The translations under genes were made by a program, and so were the position numbers. From positions 62,001 to 126,000 of the forward strand of contig NZ_JACHWM010000019.1 of NCBI RefSeq assembly GCF_014191355.1: 64,000 bases of DNA, in the 5' to 3' direction. This document shows positions 43,781 to 52,535 of the stretch, piece after piece (position 1 is the first letter of the stretch; every line of letters starts with the position of its first letter). The notes beneath the pieces are model-generated. The model was given only the letters and a program-made list of their open reading frames with translations. It had not been told where the DNA came from and did no database searches. The stretch is from Methylobacterium sp. R2-1. Its GTDB lineage: Bacteria > Pseudomonadota > Alphaproteobacteria > Rhizobiales > Beijerinckiaceae.

Positions 43781-44803
43781 TCAATCGTCCTGTGCGCCCT
43801 CATTCCCCGAAGGCTCCGGGGGCGACAGCGAGAGCAGAACGGCCTTCCGGATCGTCTCGGCATAGTCGCTGTATTCGGCCGCGCGTTCCTCGTACATCTC
43901 GGCAAGGGCCCGCCGCCCAGCGTTGCGGCCATCAGCGGCCATGCGCCGGACAAGCTCAGCGCGCTCCTCGATGATGCGCAGCGCCACGCGCAGGGCCTCG
44001 TCGACAGCGTTCTCCTGCTCCTTGGCCACGACGTCGGCGGTGTAGGCGTGTCCGACCTGGCAGCGAAAGCGGAGCGGCTTCGCCTCTCGCACCATCGAGA
44101 GAACACCACCGCACTGCGGGCAGGAGACGGCGGCAGGATCGGCGATGCGGCGGAGGACGTCGCTGTCGACCCGCGCACCGGCCGCGATGTCGACTTCGAG
44201 GCGGATCTCGGGCGGCACGGGCAGGGCGGGACCTGCGGGATCGCTGGCGAGTTCGGAAAGGATGTCGCCGATACGCGCAGCCGGCAGGGTGAGGTCGACC
44301 TCCAGGGCTTGGAGAGCACTACGCGGCATCTCGTCGGCGATCGCGTCTGCCGGGTCCTGTACGAGGGTGAGGCCGCCGCAGCGCTTGATCGCCTCGAGTC
44401 CGGACGCACCGTCGTTAAGGAGGCCACTCAGGACAACGCCGATGACGCGCGGACCGTAGGATACGGCGGCTGAGCGGAACAGTGGGTCGATGGAGGGCCG
44501 GGCCATATTCTCGCGCGGACCGCGCCCGAGCCTGATCTGCCCGTCTGCCAAGATGAGATGATGGTCGGGCACGCCGAGATAGATGTTGCCTGGGCTAATG
44601 GGCATGCCGTCCGCCGCCGCATGAACCGGCAGGCGCGCTGCTGCGGAGGCCACGGTCGCAAGTAAGCCGAGGCTGCGCGCGGGGATGTGGAGCACGACGA
44701 ACACTGCCGCCGGCAGGTCCTGCGGCAGGGCACTCAGGATCGCCTTGAGGGGAGCCGTCGCACCCGACGAGCCGCCGATGACGATGATATCGCGATTGTC
44801 CAT
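43781..44803 (-). CDS. CheB-type protein-glutamate methylesterase
   Basis: A 340-residue CheB methylesterase without a receiver domain. The catalytic serine lies in IVIGGSSGATAPLKAIL, and the histidine and aspartate in FVVLHIPA and GVVLSGLLNDGASGLEAIK. Residues about 225-260 carry a zinc-ribbon-like segment (SCPQCGGVLSMV and FRCQVGHAYTADVV), followed by a helical tail rich in alanine and arginine. Such stand-alone CheB proteins occur next to CheB-CheR-PAS kinases, as here (127 bases upstream of the giant kinase). The role is probably alternative signalling rather than classical chemotaxis. Confidence 0.87.
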   Translation of the reverse strand: MDNRDIIVIGGSSGATAPLKAILSALPQDLPAAVFVVLHIPARSLGLLATVASAAARLPVHAAADGMPISPGNIYLGVPDHHLILADGQIRLGRGPRENMARPSIDPLFRSAAVSYGPRVIGVVLSGLLNDGASGLEAIKRCGGLTLVQDPADAIADEMPRSALQALEVDLTLPAARIGDILSELASDPAGPALPVPPEIRLEVDIAAGARVDSDVLRRIADPAAVSCPQCGGVLSMVREAKPLRFRCQVGHAYTADVVAKEQENAVDEALRVALRIIEERAELVRRMAADGRNAGRRALAEMYEERAAEYSDYAETIRKAVLLSLSPPEPSGNEGAQDD

Positions 44804-44848
44804 GCCAAGCCGCTCCTCGGGTTGCGAGGCGATAACGCAGCTGACCGT

Positions 44849-45112
44849 CTAAATCTCCGAGATGATCCGCAACGGTCCTCCGCTCACGCCTTCAGCGGGA
44901 TCTTCATTCGGAGAGCCGCGCTCAGAGGCTTTTGACTTGTCCTGGTGAGCTCGGACCTCGCCGAGCGCCAATGTCTGCCGGCCTGAGTTGCGTACCACGA
45001 GCTCAGTCCGCTCCAGCAACTCGCGCGAGCGCCTGATGGCCTCGCGCGAGGTGTCAACGAGCCACTGATCATATTCGGTCGACGACCGGAATTTAGAGGG
45101 AAGGTCGGCCAA
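44849..45112 (-). CDS. Hypothetical protein
   Basis: An 87-residue protein from TTG 45112, with GGAG seven bases upstream. The first half is helical (FRSSTEYDQWLVDTSREAIR, RSRELLERTELVV) and the second half polar. No domain was recognised. It lies 45 bases upstream of the CheB gene on the same strand and could be part of that operon. Confidence 0.5.
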   Translation of the reverse strand: MADLPSKFRSSTEYDQWLVDTSREAIRRSRELLERTELVVRNSGRQTLALGEVRAHQDKSKASERGSPNEDPAEGVSGGPLRIISEI

Positions 45113-45232
45113 GATTGTACTCCGCGCACTGCAGGCGGGAGCACATGTCGCTCTCGGCCATCAGCGCCCGGGTCTGTGCCAGCTGATGATGCGCAGAGCA
45201 TGCGCTGCTTTGATCGGGAAGTCCAATGGCAG

Positions 45233-45463
45233 CTATGATGCTTCTAGCCGGAGGATGGTACGTAGAATTTCGTCGCGGTGAGCGTGCCATTGCACGAGAG
45301 TGTCTTGCAAGGTGGCAAGAAGTTCTTCAGCGCGGCGCGTATCATGTCCCTTGTGGCGCATCGCTTGGATCCGCAGCTCCTGCGCAGCAATCCGCCTCTG
45401 GCCATCAGCAATGTCCAGCTCCGCCTTGGCGAGATGCGCCTGTTCTTGAGCTAAGCTGAGCAT
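45233..45463 (-). CDS. Hypothetical helical protein
   Basis: A 76-residue protein predicted to be almost entirely helical (MLSLAQEQAHLAKAELDIAD, GQRRIAAQELRIQAMR, TRRAEELLATLQDTLVQWHA). A longer in-frame start at 45529 would add 22 residues. The heptad-like pattern suggests a coiled coil. The function is unknown. Confidence 0.55.
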   Translation of the reverse strand: MLSLAQEQAHLAKAELDIADGQRRIAAQELRIQAMRHKGHDTRRAEELLATLQDTLVQWHAHRDEILRTILRLEAS

Positions 45464-45529
45464 TCCGAAACCGAGGTAGGATACACCTTGTATGACACGG
45501 GTTCGCTGACTCAGCCAATTCGAGTGCAT

Positions 45530-45838
45530 CTCAGATTAGATCGCCTCGACGGATATACCGACGTGCGGACACCAACGTTCGGAAATCGCCTGTCACCAGC
45601 CCCCCAAACATGCCTCGAAGGTCCACATGGGGTCGCAAGCAGTCCTTGCATCGCAGTCCGATCACGCCTCTTTTGCCCCGCGCTCCACGCACGGCGCCCG
45701 CACCACCTCCTCCGGCGTCTCGCGCGCGAACGTTGTGATCGGTCCGATGGTGAGTTCGGACCGCGCATGCGGCCGCTCGCCTGGCTCTGTGCGCGAAAAA
45801 CCCGCCGCGACTGAGCCGGGCGGGGCGCCGAGAAGCTG
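45530..45838. other. Spacer with no clear gene
   Basis: About 310 bases. Short frames exist on both strands, including one at 45662-45880 on the minus strand, but none has a ribosome site or recognisable domain. Confidence 0.35.
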
Positions 45839-45961
45839 ATGCGCCTGGAACAGCGCCGCCGCTTCGAGGAAGCCGCCCACGAACTCATCTGTGACGAGTC
45901 AGAGGAGCGGTTCAAGGCGGCGTTGAAGGTGATCGGAAGGCCGAAGAAGGAAGAGAGCTAG
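45839..45961 (+). CDS. Possible 40-residue small protein
   Basis: The sequence MRLEQRRRFEEAAHELICDE, then SEERFKAALKVIGRPKKEES, is strongly charged, helical and protein-like, with GAGAAG before the ATG. It may be the end of a decayed longer gene. It overlaps by 4 bases the end of the convergent DUF6894 gene. Confidence 0.45.
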   Translation: MRLEQRRRFEEAAHELICDESEERFKAALKVIGRPKKEES

Positions 45962-46206
45962 GGCACCTCTCTGTTGAGCCGCAGGCCAGCGAAGGTTAGG
46001 GTCGCCGTGTAGACAATGGCGCCGCTCTCATCGCGGACCATAACGGTGAAAGCTCGATTGTCGCCACCAGTCGGTATCGACCAGCGTGCGATCTCAGGCA
46101 GGCAAGTCATGGCCTCCGTGCGCGCAGTTTCAAAATTAGTGCACTCAGATCCTTCATCGTCACGGTGGAACACACCATCGTGCGTGTCGAAGAAGTAGCG
46201 GGACAC
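45958..46206 (-). CDS. DUF6894 family protein
   Basis: An 82-residue protein with the family layout: MSRYFFDTHDGVFHRDDEGS, a central helix (FETARTEAMTCLPEIARW) and closing strands FTVMVRDESGAIVYTATLTF. The function is unknown; the family is abundant in Methylobacterium. It is the third copy type in this window. Confidence 0.75.
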   Translation of the reverse strand: MSRYFFDTHDGVFHRDDEGSECTNFETARTEAMTCLPEIARWSIPTGGDNRAFTVMVRDESGAIVYTATLTFAGLRLNREVP

Positions 46207-46293
46207 CGAAGCCCTCCTGTGGTCGAAGCCCTTGGATTCAACCTGAGACGGAGCATGGTGTTTCTGTTCGGAATCAAACGCGGCAATGCTGCT

Positions 46294-46524
46294 TTATCCG
46301 GCTGTTGCCGGAACTGGCTCAGGTTCGAAATGCGCGATGAACCGGAGCCCGTCCCACAGGTCGATACCAGCGTCGCGGGCCATTGTGGCCGCGAGTGACA
46401 ACGCCTCGTCGTCACTGCAGGCGCTCAGAGGTGCGCTGGATAGGACGTGCCCGTCCTCGGTCAACGTGTGCGTGCGATAGGCAGCCGGCCCGTCAGAAGA
46501 GAGAGTTGGATGGACGATCGTCAT
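46294..46524 (-). CDS. Hypothetical protein
   Basis: A 76-residue protein beginning MTIVHPTLSSDGPAAYRTHT at 46524; a start at 46557 would add 11 residues. It has a mixed strand/helix pattern (DEALSLAATMARDAGIDLWD, GLRFIAHFEPEPVPATAG). No recognised domain. Confidence 0.5.
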   Translation of the reverse strand: MTIVHPTLSSDGPAAYRTHTLTEDGHVLSSAPLSACSDDEALSLAATMARDAGIDLWDGLRFIAHFEPEPVPATAG

Positions 46525-47010
46525 CCCTGTGCTCCATGTCCGTATAGGCGGGAGCACTCTTCTCTCTCAGCCGCTGGCGCCCATTAGTCGCGGCCAGCGA
46601 TCGGCAGAGCATACGCCCTCAACCGTTAGACGCAACCGAACCGGCGAAACCACCTATAGGATTTGGTCTGCGGGCTATATCATCGCCGTTTGCATGACCC
46701 GACGCGTAGCCTGCCTGGATCGGCCGATCCGGGTCCGCTCATACCTGTGGCGAGGTTTACCTACCCGGCGCAGGGCGGTTTACCTTCGACCCGACCAACC
46801 GAAGCGTGGGCGGGGCGAACCTGTTCCCGGTCGCCGTCGCGCGACATTCGCCGGGCGATGCCTGTGACGGGCAGCTTTATCGGGCCTTCTGATGACCTTC
46901 TGGGAAATGTCCGTCGCCCTCGAAGTTTGCGGCTAACCTTCCGCTGAGGCTGCTCTATGCAGGTAGCAAGCTCCAGCTTCGGCAAGTTGAGCAGCCAATC
47001 TCCTCGCCGC
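46525..47010. other. Spacer with no clear gene
   Basis: About 490 bases between two minus-strand genes. Frames seen here have no domain-like content. There is an AT-richer patch near 46640-46690 that may hold a promoter, but no pair of boxes is convincing. Confidence 0.35.
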
Positions 47011-48174
47011 CTAGCTCTTCGCCTCGCGCGGCGGCAAATCCGGGAAGGAGATCGTCACGGTCACCCCGGCATCGCTGCGGATGTCGATTTCGCCCTCGAT
47101 CTGTCGTACCAGCGAGCGCACCAGCCCGTAGCCGAGGGAACCCTCGCGCAGGCCAGTCATACCGACCCCATTGTCCTGGATCACCAGTTCGATCTGCCCC
47201 GGCCGCGGTCGGCGGACTCGAGCGCGTATTGTGCCGGAGTGGGGGGATGGGAACGCGTACTTGACCGCATTGGTCACAAGCTCGGTCACCGCCAAGCCCA
47301 GCGGAATAGCCCGGTCGGCGCTGACAAAGATCTCCTCCTCGACCTGGGCCTCCAAGTGGATGCGATCGTCGCTGGGCGTGATTGCCTCCAACGCAGCGCA
47401 GAGATCGGCTACATAGCTTCCGGCATCAACCTGCTGCACGCTCTCGGATTTGCTCAGCAGGTCGTGCGCCCGCGCCATCGCGTTGAGCCGCTCCTGAGTT
47501 TCGGCAAACAGCGCCTTAACCCCCTGGTCGGCCTGGCGACGCCCCTGCAAGCTCAGCAGCGCTCCTGCGATCGACAGGCTGTTCTTGGCCCGGTGATTGA
47601 CCTCGGCCAGCAGTATCTCGCGCTCAGCCACCAGCTTCGTCAGCCGCGCATTCGCAACTTCCAGCTCCCGTGTCCGGTCAGACACACGCTGCTCCAGCTC
47701 AGCAGTCAGCGCCTGCAGGTTCTTCTCGGCCTCGAAGCGGCGGGTGATATCGAGGTACGAAAGGAAGTGGTTGGTGACCGTGCCCTGGCCGTCATCCAGC
47801 GGGGCGGCGAACAGCATCGCCCGGATCGCGCTACCATCCTTGCGGTACTGAAGGATCTCCAGCGTCGCGTTGCGGCTCTCGCGGATTGCCGCCTCGTACT
47901 CCTGCACTGCAGCCGAGTCAGTCGCCGGACCGTTCATGAAGTGCGGGTCCTGCCCAAGCAGCTCCTCCAGTGAGTAGCCCGACAGCTCCGCAAAGGCTTG
48001 GTTGGCAAAGATGATCGGGTTGCCTGGCAGGGTGGCGTCGGTGACAATCATCGGCATCCGGGTAAGCCGCACTGCATCGACAAAGATGCCGCCATGCTGG
48101 CGGATCGCCTCGATATGCCGCTCGGCTAAGGTGCGCGCTGCGGTCTCAGACAGGTCCTGCTGAAATTCGTTCAT
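47011..48174 (-). CDS. LOV-like PAS sensor histidine kinase (HWE/HisKA_2)
   Basis: A 387-residue soluble kinase starting at ATG 48174. The PAS domain (residues 38-150) is LOV-like in layout: IIFANQAFAELSGYSLEELL, GQDPHFMNGPATD, YRKDGSAIRAMLFAAPL, FLSYLDITRRFE. However, the photoactive cysteine position of LOV domains (N-C-R-F) reads D-P-H-F, so no flavin-cysteine adduct can form. After a short coiled coil comes the phospho-accepting histidine in AEVNHRAKNSLSIAGALLSL and the ATPase part with ELVTNAVKYAFP and IQDNGVGM. It is divergent from a single-domain response regulator at 48331, its likely partner. Confidence 0.87.
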   Translation of the reverse strand: MNEFQQDLSETAARTLAERHIEAIRQHGGIFVDAVRLTRMPMIVTDATLPGNPIIFANQAFAELSGYSLEELLGQDPHFMNGPATDSAAVQEYEAAIRESRNATLEILQYRKDGSAIRAMLFAAPLDDGQGTVTNHFLSYLDITRRFEAEKNLQALTAELEQRVSDRTRELEVANARLTKLVAEREILLAEVNHRAKNSLSIAGALLSLQGRRQADQGVKALFAETQERLNAMARAHDLLSKSESVQQVDAGSYVADLCAALEAITPSDDRIHLEAQVEEEIFVSADRAIPLGLAVTELVTNAVKYAFPSPHSGTIRARVRRPRPGQIELVIQDNGVGMTGLREGSLGYGLVRSLVRQIEGEIDIRSDAGVTVTISFPDLPPREAKS

Positions 48175-48330
48175 GGCAAACCCTAGGCGGTCCTGGGCGG
48201 ACGGGATAGTTTTCTGAAACGGCCACCCAGGCGGCGTGTCGCCGCTTCCTGCCGGCGTGCTTGAGTGCGACTCCGGTTGAGCTACGGCGTCCCCCTGAAA
48301 CCTCGCGCACCTGACACGGTTCTCCTCCTC

Positions 48331-48711
48331 ATGACCGGTTCGCGTTCTCTTTCTTCCTCCCTCGTCCTGGTTGTAGAGGACGAGGACCTTGTACGCATGA
48401 TGGCATCTGACATGCTGCAGGACGCCGGGTTCACCGTCATCGAAGCAGCGTGCGCTGACGAGGCTTGGGACATCCTGAAGAGCCGTAGCGACATCGGCGT
48501 GCTGTTCACCGACATCGAGATGCCGGGATCGATGAACGGCTTTGCGCTTGCCGCTTGGGTTGCTGAGCGATGGCCGCACATCCGCCTGGTGATCACCTCG
48601 GGGCGATATCGCCCGGCGCCGCGCGATGTGCCGGATCACGGCATGTTCGTGCCCAAGCCCTATCTGGCGGAGCAGGTACTCAGCGCCTTTGACCGAGCCA
48701 AGCCGGTTTAG
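48331..48711 (+). CDS. Single-domain response regulator
   Basis: A 126-residue receiver domain. The acidic pair is in LVVEDEDLVRMM, the acceptor aspartate in VLFTDIEMPGSMNG, the serine/threonine in LVITSGRY and the lysine in FVPKPYLAEQV. It is divergent from the LOV-like kinase, with a 156-base shared promoter region. No output domain, so it acts through protein contacts. Confidence 0.83.
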   Translation: MTGSRSLSSSLVLVVEDEDLVRMMASDMLQDAGFTVIEAACADEAWDILKSRSDIGVLFTDIEMPGSMNGFALAAWVAERWPHIRLVITSGRYRPAPRDVPDHGMFVPKPYLAEQVLSAFDRAKPV

Positions 48712-48797
48712 TTGCTCCCGCTGACCATTCAGAGTGGCGCCACATCACACTCCTCCCCGCCGTCTCACTCACGCAGACACCGGCGCCAGCGTCAGCC

Positions 48798-50807
48798 TCA
48801 CCTGGGTTGGAACGGCGCAATCTTCGCCTCTGGCCGGACGCTCGTCACAAGTGCGCGTGCGAGATCGACCTGCTCGAACGGCTTGCCTAGGCGCGTGAGC
48901 GCCGTGATCCTGTCATCCGGCAATTCGGCGTAGCCGCTGGCGAGGATCACCGGCAGCTCTGCGTGTGCCGCTCGGATCGCCTCGATCAGCTGAACGCCGG
49001 TCATGCCCGGCATGACCTGATCGGTGATCACGAGATCGATGGTTTTGGCGGAGCGGCGCAGGATGCGCAGAGCCTGCTGTGCCGAGGTCGCCTCCAGCAC
49101 CTGGTGACCAAGGTCCTCCAGCATCGCCGAGGTGTTCATCAACACCAGCGGATCATCATCGACGACCAGCACCGTCATCGGGTTCAGGGTCGGAAGATCC
49201 GGATGAGGCGTCTCGCCCTCTCGACAGAGGAGGCCTGCATCGGCCACGGGAAGCCACAGCTCAGCGGTCGTCCCCTGTCCCAGGGTGCTCTTGAGCACCA
49301 AGCGTCCGCCGGATTGCCCGGCAAAGCCGTGGATCATCGAGAGGCCTAGCCCCGTACCCTTGCCAACACCCTTGGTGGTGAAGAACGGCTCGGTGGCTCG
49401 GGCGAGCGTTTGCTCATCCATCCCCTCGCCGGTATCGGTCACCGACAGGCAGACGTAGCTGCCCGCAGAAAGACCGGCGACCTCGCTGGTATCGACCCGT
49501 TCCTCCCGGGCTGAGATTGTGATCGAGCCGCCATCCGGCATGGCATCGCGGGCGTTCACAGTGAGGTTGAGCAGCGCCAACTCCAGCTGGCTTGCGTCGA
49601 CGAAGGCGAGCGGCAGCTGCAGCGGAAACTGCGTGCTAACCGGAATGTTGGAGCTGATTGAGCGCTGCAGTAGCTCGGCCATGCCACGCACCAGTTGCGG
49701 CACGTCTACAGGCCCTCTGGTCAACTCCTGTCGGCGGGCGAAGGCGAGCATGCGCTTTGTCAGCGTTGCGCCACGCTCGGCGGCCTGGATCGAATTCTCG
49801 ATCAGCTGCCGCAGCTTGGGGTCGTTCGGCAGGCGCTTGCGGACAAGGCTCAGATTGCCCAACACGACTGCCAGCAGATTGTTGAAGTCGTGCGCCACGC
49901 CGCCAGTGAGCTGGCCGATGGCCTCCATCTTCTGGGACTGGATGAAGCGCGCGCGGGTCGCTTCCAACTCCAGCTGGACGTTGCGCCGCTCGGTGACGTC
50001 CCGGGTGATCTTGGCGAACCCGACCAGTTCGTTGTGATCACCGCGAATTGCGTCAATCACCACGTGAGCCCAAAACCAAGTGCCGTCCTTGCGCACGCGC
50101 CAACCCTCGGCCTCGAAGCGGCCCTCCCTTGCTGCCGTTTGCAGGGCACGGGTAGGCAGATCCGTCGCCCGGTCCTCATCCGTGTAGAACCGAGAGAAGT
50201 GCTCCCCGATGATTTCCTCGTCGTTGTAGCCCTTGAAGCGCTGCGCGCCGCGGTTCCAGCTCGACACCTTGCCCTGCGGGTCGAGCATGTAGATCGCGTA
50301 GTCCTGAACACCCTGCACCAGCAGGCGGAAGCGCTGTTCACTCTGCCGCAAGGCCTCCTGCGTCGCCTTCCGCTCGCTCAGGTCACGAGTGATTTTGGCG
50401 TAGCCGACAAGCTGGCCGTCCTCGCTTCGGATCGGATCGATCAGCACGTGCGCCCACATCAGGGAACCGTCCTTGCGAACGCGCCATCCCTCCTGCTCGA
50501 AGCGGCCCTCGGTGGCCGCAATATGCAGGGCACGAGTCGGCAGATCCGTCGCTCGGTCCTCGGCCGTGTAAAAGCGGGAGAAGTGCTGGCCGATGATCTC
50601 GTCGGTCGTATAGCCCTTGAAGCGCTGGGCCCCTGGGTTCCAGCTCGCAATATTACCCTGCGGGTCGAGCATATAGATCGCGTAATCGACGATTGCCTCA
50701 ACCAGCAGCCGGTAGCGGTCATGCCGATCTGCGGCCGCTTCGATGGCCTTGGTTGCCCGCACGTCTTGGTGGTGCAGGGCGCCAAGGCGAATTTGTTCAT
50801 CTGACAT
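48798..50807 (-). CDS. PAS-PAS hybrid histidine kinase with receiver
   Basis: A 669-residue soluble hybrid kinase. Two PAS domains (about residues 28-145 and 152-270) are near duplicates: both contain DYAIYMLDPQG, GAQRFKGY, HFSRFYT and EDRATDLPTRAL. Then comes a HisKA domain with GQLTGGVAHDFNNLLAVVLG (phospho-histidine), a HATPase domain with LNLTVNARDAMPDGG, DTGEGMDEQT and GKGTGLGLSMIHGF, and a C-terminal receiver (about 545-665) with VLVVDDDPLVL, the aspartate in LVITDQVMPGM and the lysine in RLGKPFEQ. I chose ATG 50807. No membrane segment, so the signal is cytoplasmic. Confidence 0.88.
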   Translation of the reverse strand: MSDEQIRLGALHHQDVRATKAIEAAADRHDRYRLLVEAIVDYAIYMLDPQGNIASWNPGAQRFKGYTTDEIIGQHFSRFYTAEDRATDLPTRALHIAATEGRFEQEGWRVRKDGSLMWAHVLIDPIRSEDGQLVGYAKITRDLSERKATQEALRQSEQRFRLLVQGVQDYAIYMLDPQGKVSSWNRGAQRFKGYNDEEIIGEHFSRFYTDEDRATDLPTRALQTAAREGRFEAEGWRVRKDGTWFWAHVVIDAIRGDHNELVGFAKITRDVTERRNVQLELEATRARFIQSQKMEAIGQLTGGVAHDFNNLLAVVLGNLSLVRKRLPNDPKLRQLIENSIQAAERGATLTKRMLAFARRQELTRGPVDVPQLVRGMAELLQRSISSNIPVSTQFPLQLPLAFVDASQLELALLNLTVNARDAMPDGGSITISAREERVDTSEVAGLSAGSYVCLSVTDTGEGMDEQTLARATEPFFTTKGVGKGTGLGLSMIHGFAGQSGGRLVLKSTLGQGTTAELWLPVADAGLLCREGETPHPDLPTLNPMTVLVVDDDPLVLMNTSAMLEDLGHQVLEATSAQQALRILRRSAKTIDLVITDQVMPGMTGVQLIEAIRAAHAELPVILASGYAELPDDRITALTRLGKPFEQVDLARALVTSVRPEAKIAPFQPR

Positions 50808-50904
50808 GCGGCCAACCCTACCACGCATCATCGAGGGTGTCGGCTATGAAGCAGGGCGTCACGGCCGCTCCCGATCGTGATGCGCCCTGGTCTCGATCGC
50901 CTGC

Positions 50905-51210
50905 TCGCGCTCGATCAGGCTGAGGAGTTACGAGGCCCTCTTCCGTGCGGCCGGTCACAGCCGAAGTCTGACGGACCTCCGAGTGCCCCAGGCACGAGAA
51001 TTGAGGGTGGCATTGACACAGCCGCGGCTCGAACGCGCGATCGGGGTAGTTTACCGGTCTGGAAGCGAGTTTCCGAGCCACTACTTCAAGGCCGTGCTGC
51101 CGCAGCAGTTTGACGCCTTCGTTTGGTTCGAGCAGACCGCAGCCGTCACCGGGCTGCCCGTCACGGATCCTTGCCAAGGCGAGAGCGAGACCTTCCCGAC
51201 AGGGCTGTAG
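50905..51210 (+). pseudogene. Erythromycin esterase-family fragment (C-terminal)
   Basis: The plus-strand frame reads SYEALFRAAGHSRSLTDLR, then RLERAIGVVYRSGSEFPSHY and FKAVLPQQFDAFVWFEQT, ending ESETFPTGL. This matches the C-terminal third of the erythromycin esterase family. The catalytic N-terminal part is absent: upstream sequence passes directly into the start region of the hybrid kinase. It is a truncated remnant, not a working gene. Confidence 0.6.
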
Positions 51211-51600
51211 CGAAGCTGATTAATGGTAGATGAGGAGGCGGCAGCCCGGTTCGAATGTGCGGCAGAAGCGGACCTCCCGCCGACCTGTGACGTCGATCCG
51301 CTACTGACAGATTTTACTGACAGATTTTGTTGAAGAACTCGGAGGCAGCGCCTCAAGCATCATCCGAGAGGGCGCTGCAGATAATTTTTATCTTTCATCA
51401 GCGTTACGATCCCGCAGTTGCAGCGCTATCTCAGTGGGCAAATAGAAGACAATTCTTGGATCGCCTCATCTAGCGACGCTATATAAGCCAAAGCCGAGTT
51501 TTTGAAAAAATCGGCGCGTTCCAGTCCAAACGGCGCCCGAACTCCTGATCCCAAACAGTCATTTAGGCTACCGCCACCGAAGGTGCGGATGGGGCGGGAG
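51211..51600. other. Spacer with no clear gene
   Basis: About 390 bases between two gene remnants. It contains a duplicated TGACAGATTTT at about 51305-51329 and an AT-rich stretch at 51370-51400. No coding sequence was recognised. Confidence 0.35.
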
Positions 51601-51789
51601 GGTCCCAGCGTTGACGAATTGCCGGCCTTCATCGCCGCCGAGTACCTTGCCGACGGACGACTGGAAGTTCTGCTGCCGGGCTGGTGCCTGCCGGGCGGCG
51701 CGCTCTCCTTCGTTACGCCGAGCGCATAGACGCGGCCCGCCAAGGTGGAGGCCGTGGCCGAGTTCTTCGCCGCGCGTCTCTCACGCTAA
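51601..51789 (+). pseudogene. LysR-type regulator remnant (C-terminal end)
   Basis: The frame reads SVDELPAFIAAEYLADGRLE, VLLPGWCLPGGALSFVTPSA, a stop codon at 51727-51729, then TRPAKVEAVAEFFAARLSR. This is the end of a LysR substrate-binding domain, interrupted by an in-frame TAG. The DNA-binding part is missing. Confidence 0.6.
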
Positions 51790-51790
51790 G

Positions 51791-52367
51791 ATGAAGGGCA
51801 GGGGTGTGGTGCTCGGCACGCTCGGCGGGCTGAGGGGAGGGGAGGTGACTGCCCTGCGGGAGCGCGCGGTCGAGTTCACCACCGGTCAACTGGCGATCGT
51901 GTAAAGCACTGAGCACACGCGCCGGCACGCGATCGAAGGAGTCGAAGAGCGGCTGATCTCGACAGGTGGCGCTCCCGTCTCTGGCAACGGAGGAGCTTCG
52001 TCAGCACCGTCTCCGGCAAGGCGAGGAGTTGCTGAGGCTCCGGATCCGCCCGACCGACGATCACCACGTGTTTGCTCAGGCAGACGGCCAGCCTGTGCCG
52101 CCCAACAGCTTGACCCACGAGTTCGTGTGGATCCTGGCACAGGCAGAGACGCTGCCTCGCATCCGCGTCCACGATCTTCGGCACAGCCATGCGACGCAGA
52201 TGCTCGCCAACGGGATCCACCCGAAGATCGCGCAGGAGCGGCTTGGGCACTCCAGCATTGCCATCACGCCGGACCTGTACTCCCACGTACTGCCGGGCAT
52301 GCAGGAGGACGCGGCAGCGAAGGTTGACGCTGCCCTCCGGGCGGCCATAGACAGGACTACCGTTTGA
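51791..52367 (+). pseudogene. Tyrosine recombinase (phage integrase) remnant
   Basis: The C-terminal catalytic part of a tyrosine integrase, broken by frame changes. At 51791-51904 the frame reads GTLGGLRGGEVTALRERAVE (containing the first catalytic arginine region), then stops. The frame at 51966-52367 continues with LPSLATEELRQHRLRQGEEL, then IRVHDLRHSHATQMLANGIH, AQERLGHSSIAIT and LYSHVLPGM. The H-x2-R, H and Y residues are present in the second piece, but the N-terminal core-binding domain is absent and the middle is degraded. It lies 79 bases before tRNA-Ser, consistent with a decayed integrative element. Confidence 0.75.
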
Positions 52368-52445
52368 AATGGTAGCAAAGCGGTAGCAAACGGGGGTTCC
52401 GGCCCAACGAGATGGAACCGACTTCGCCAAGCTCTGCAACGGCTT

Positions 52446-52535
52446 GGAAGGGTGGCCGAGTGGTTTAAGGCAGCGGTCTTGAAAACCGCCGTGGGGGCAA
52501 CTCCACCGTGGGTTCGAATCCCACCCCTTCCGCCA
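52446..52535 (+). tRNA. tRNA-Ser (anticodon UGA)
   Basis: A complete class II tRNA with encoded CCA. The 7-bp acceptor stem GGAAGGG pairs with CCCTTCC. The anticodon stem GCGGT/ACCGC (52473-52477 and 52485-52489) encloses the loop CTTGAAA with anticodon TGA at 52480-52482. A long variable arm and the T-loop GTTCGAATC follow. It is the likely attachment site for the element whose integrase remnant lies just upstream. I found no second copy of its 3' end within the window. Confidence 0.95.

Noticed and set aside
45662..45880. 72-codon minus-strand ORF
   Set aside because: Composition is partly protein-like but there is no ribosome site or domain, and it overlaps a more plausible small plus-strand ORF.
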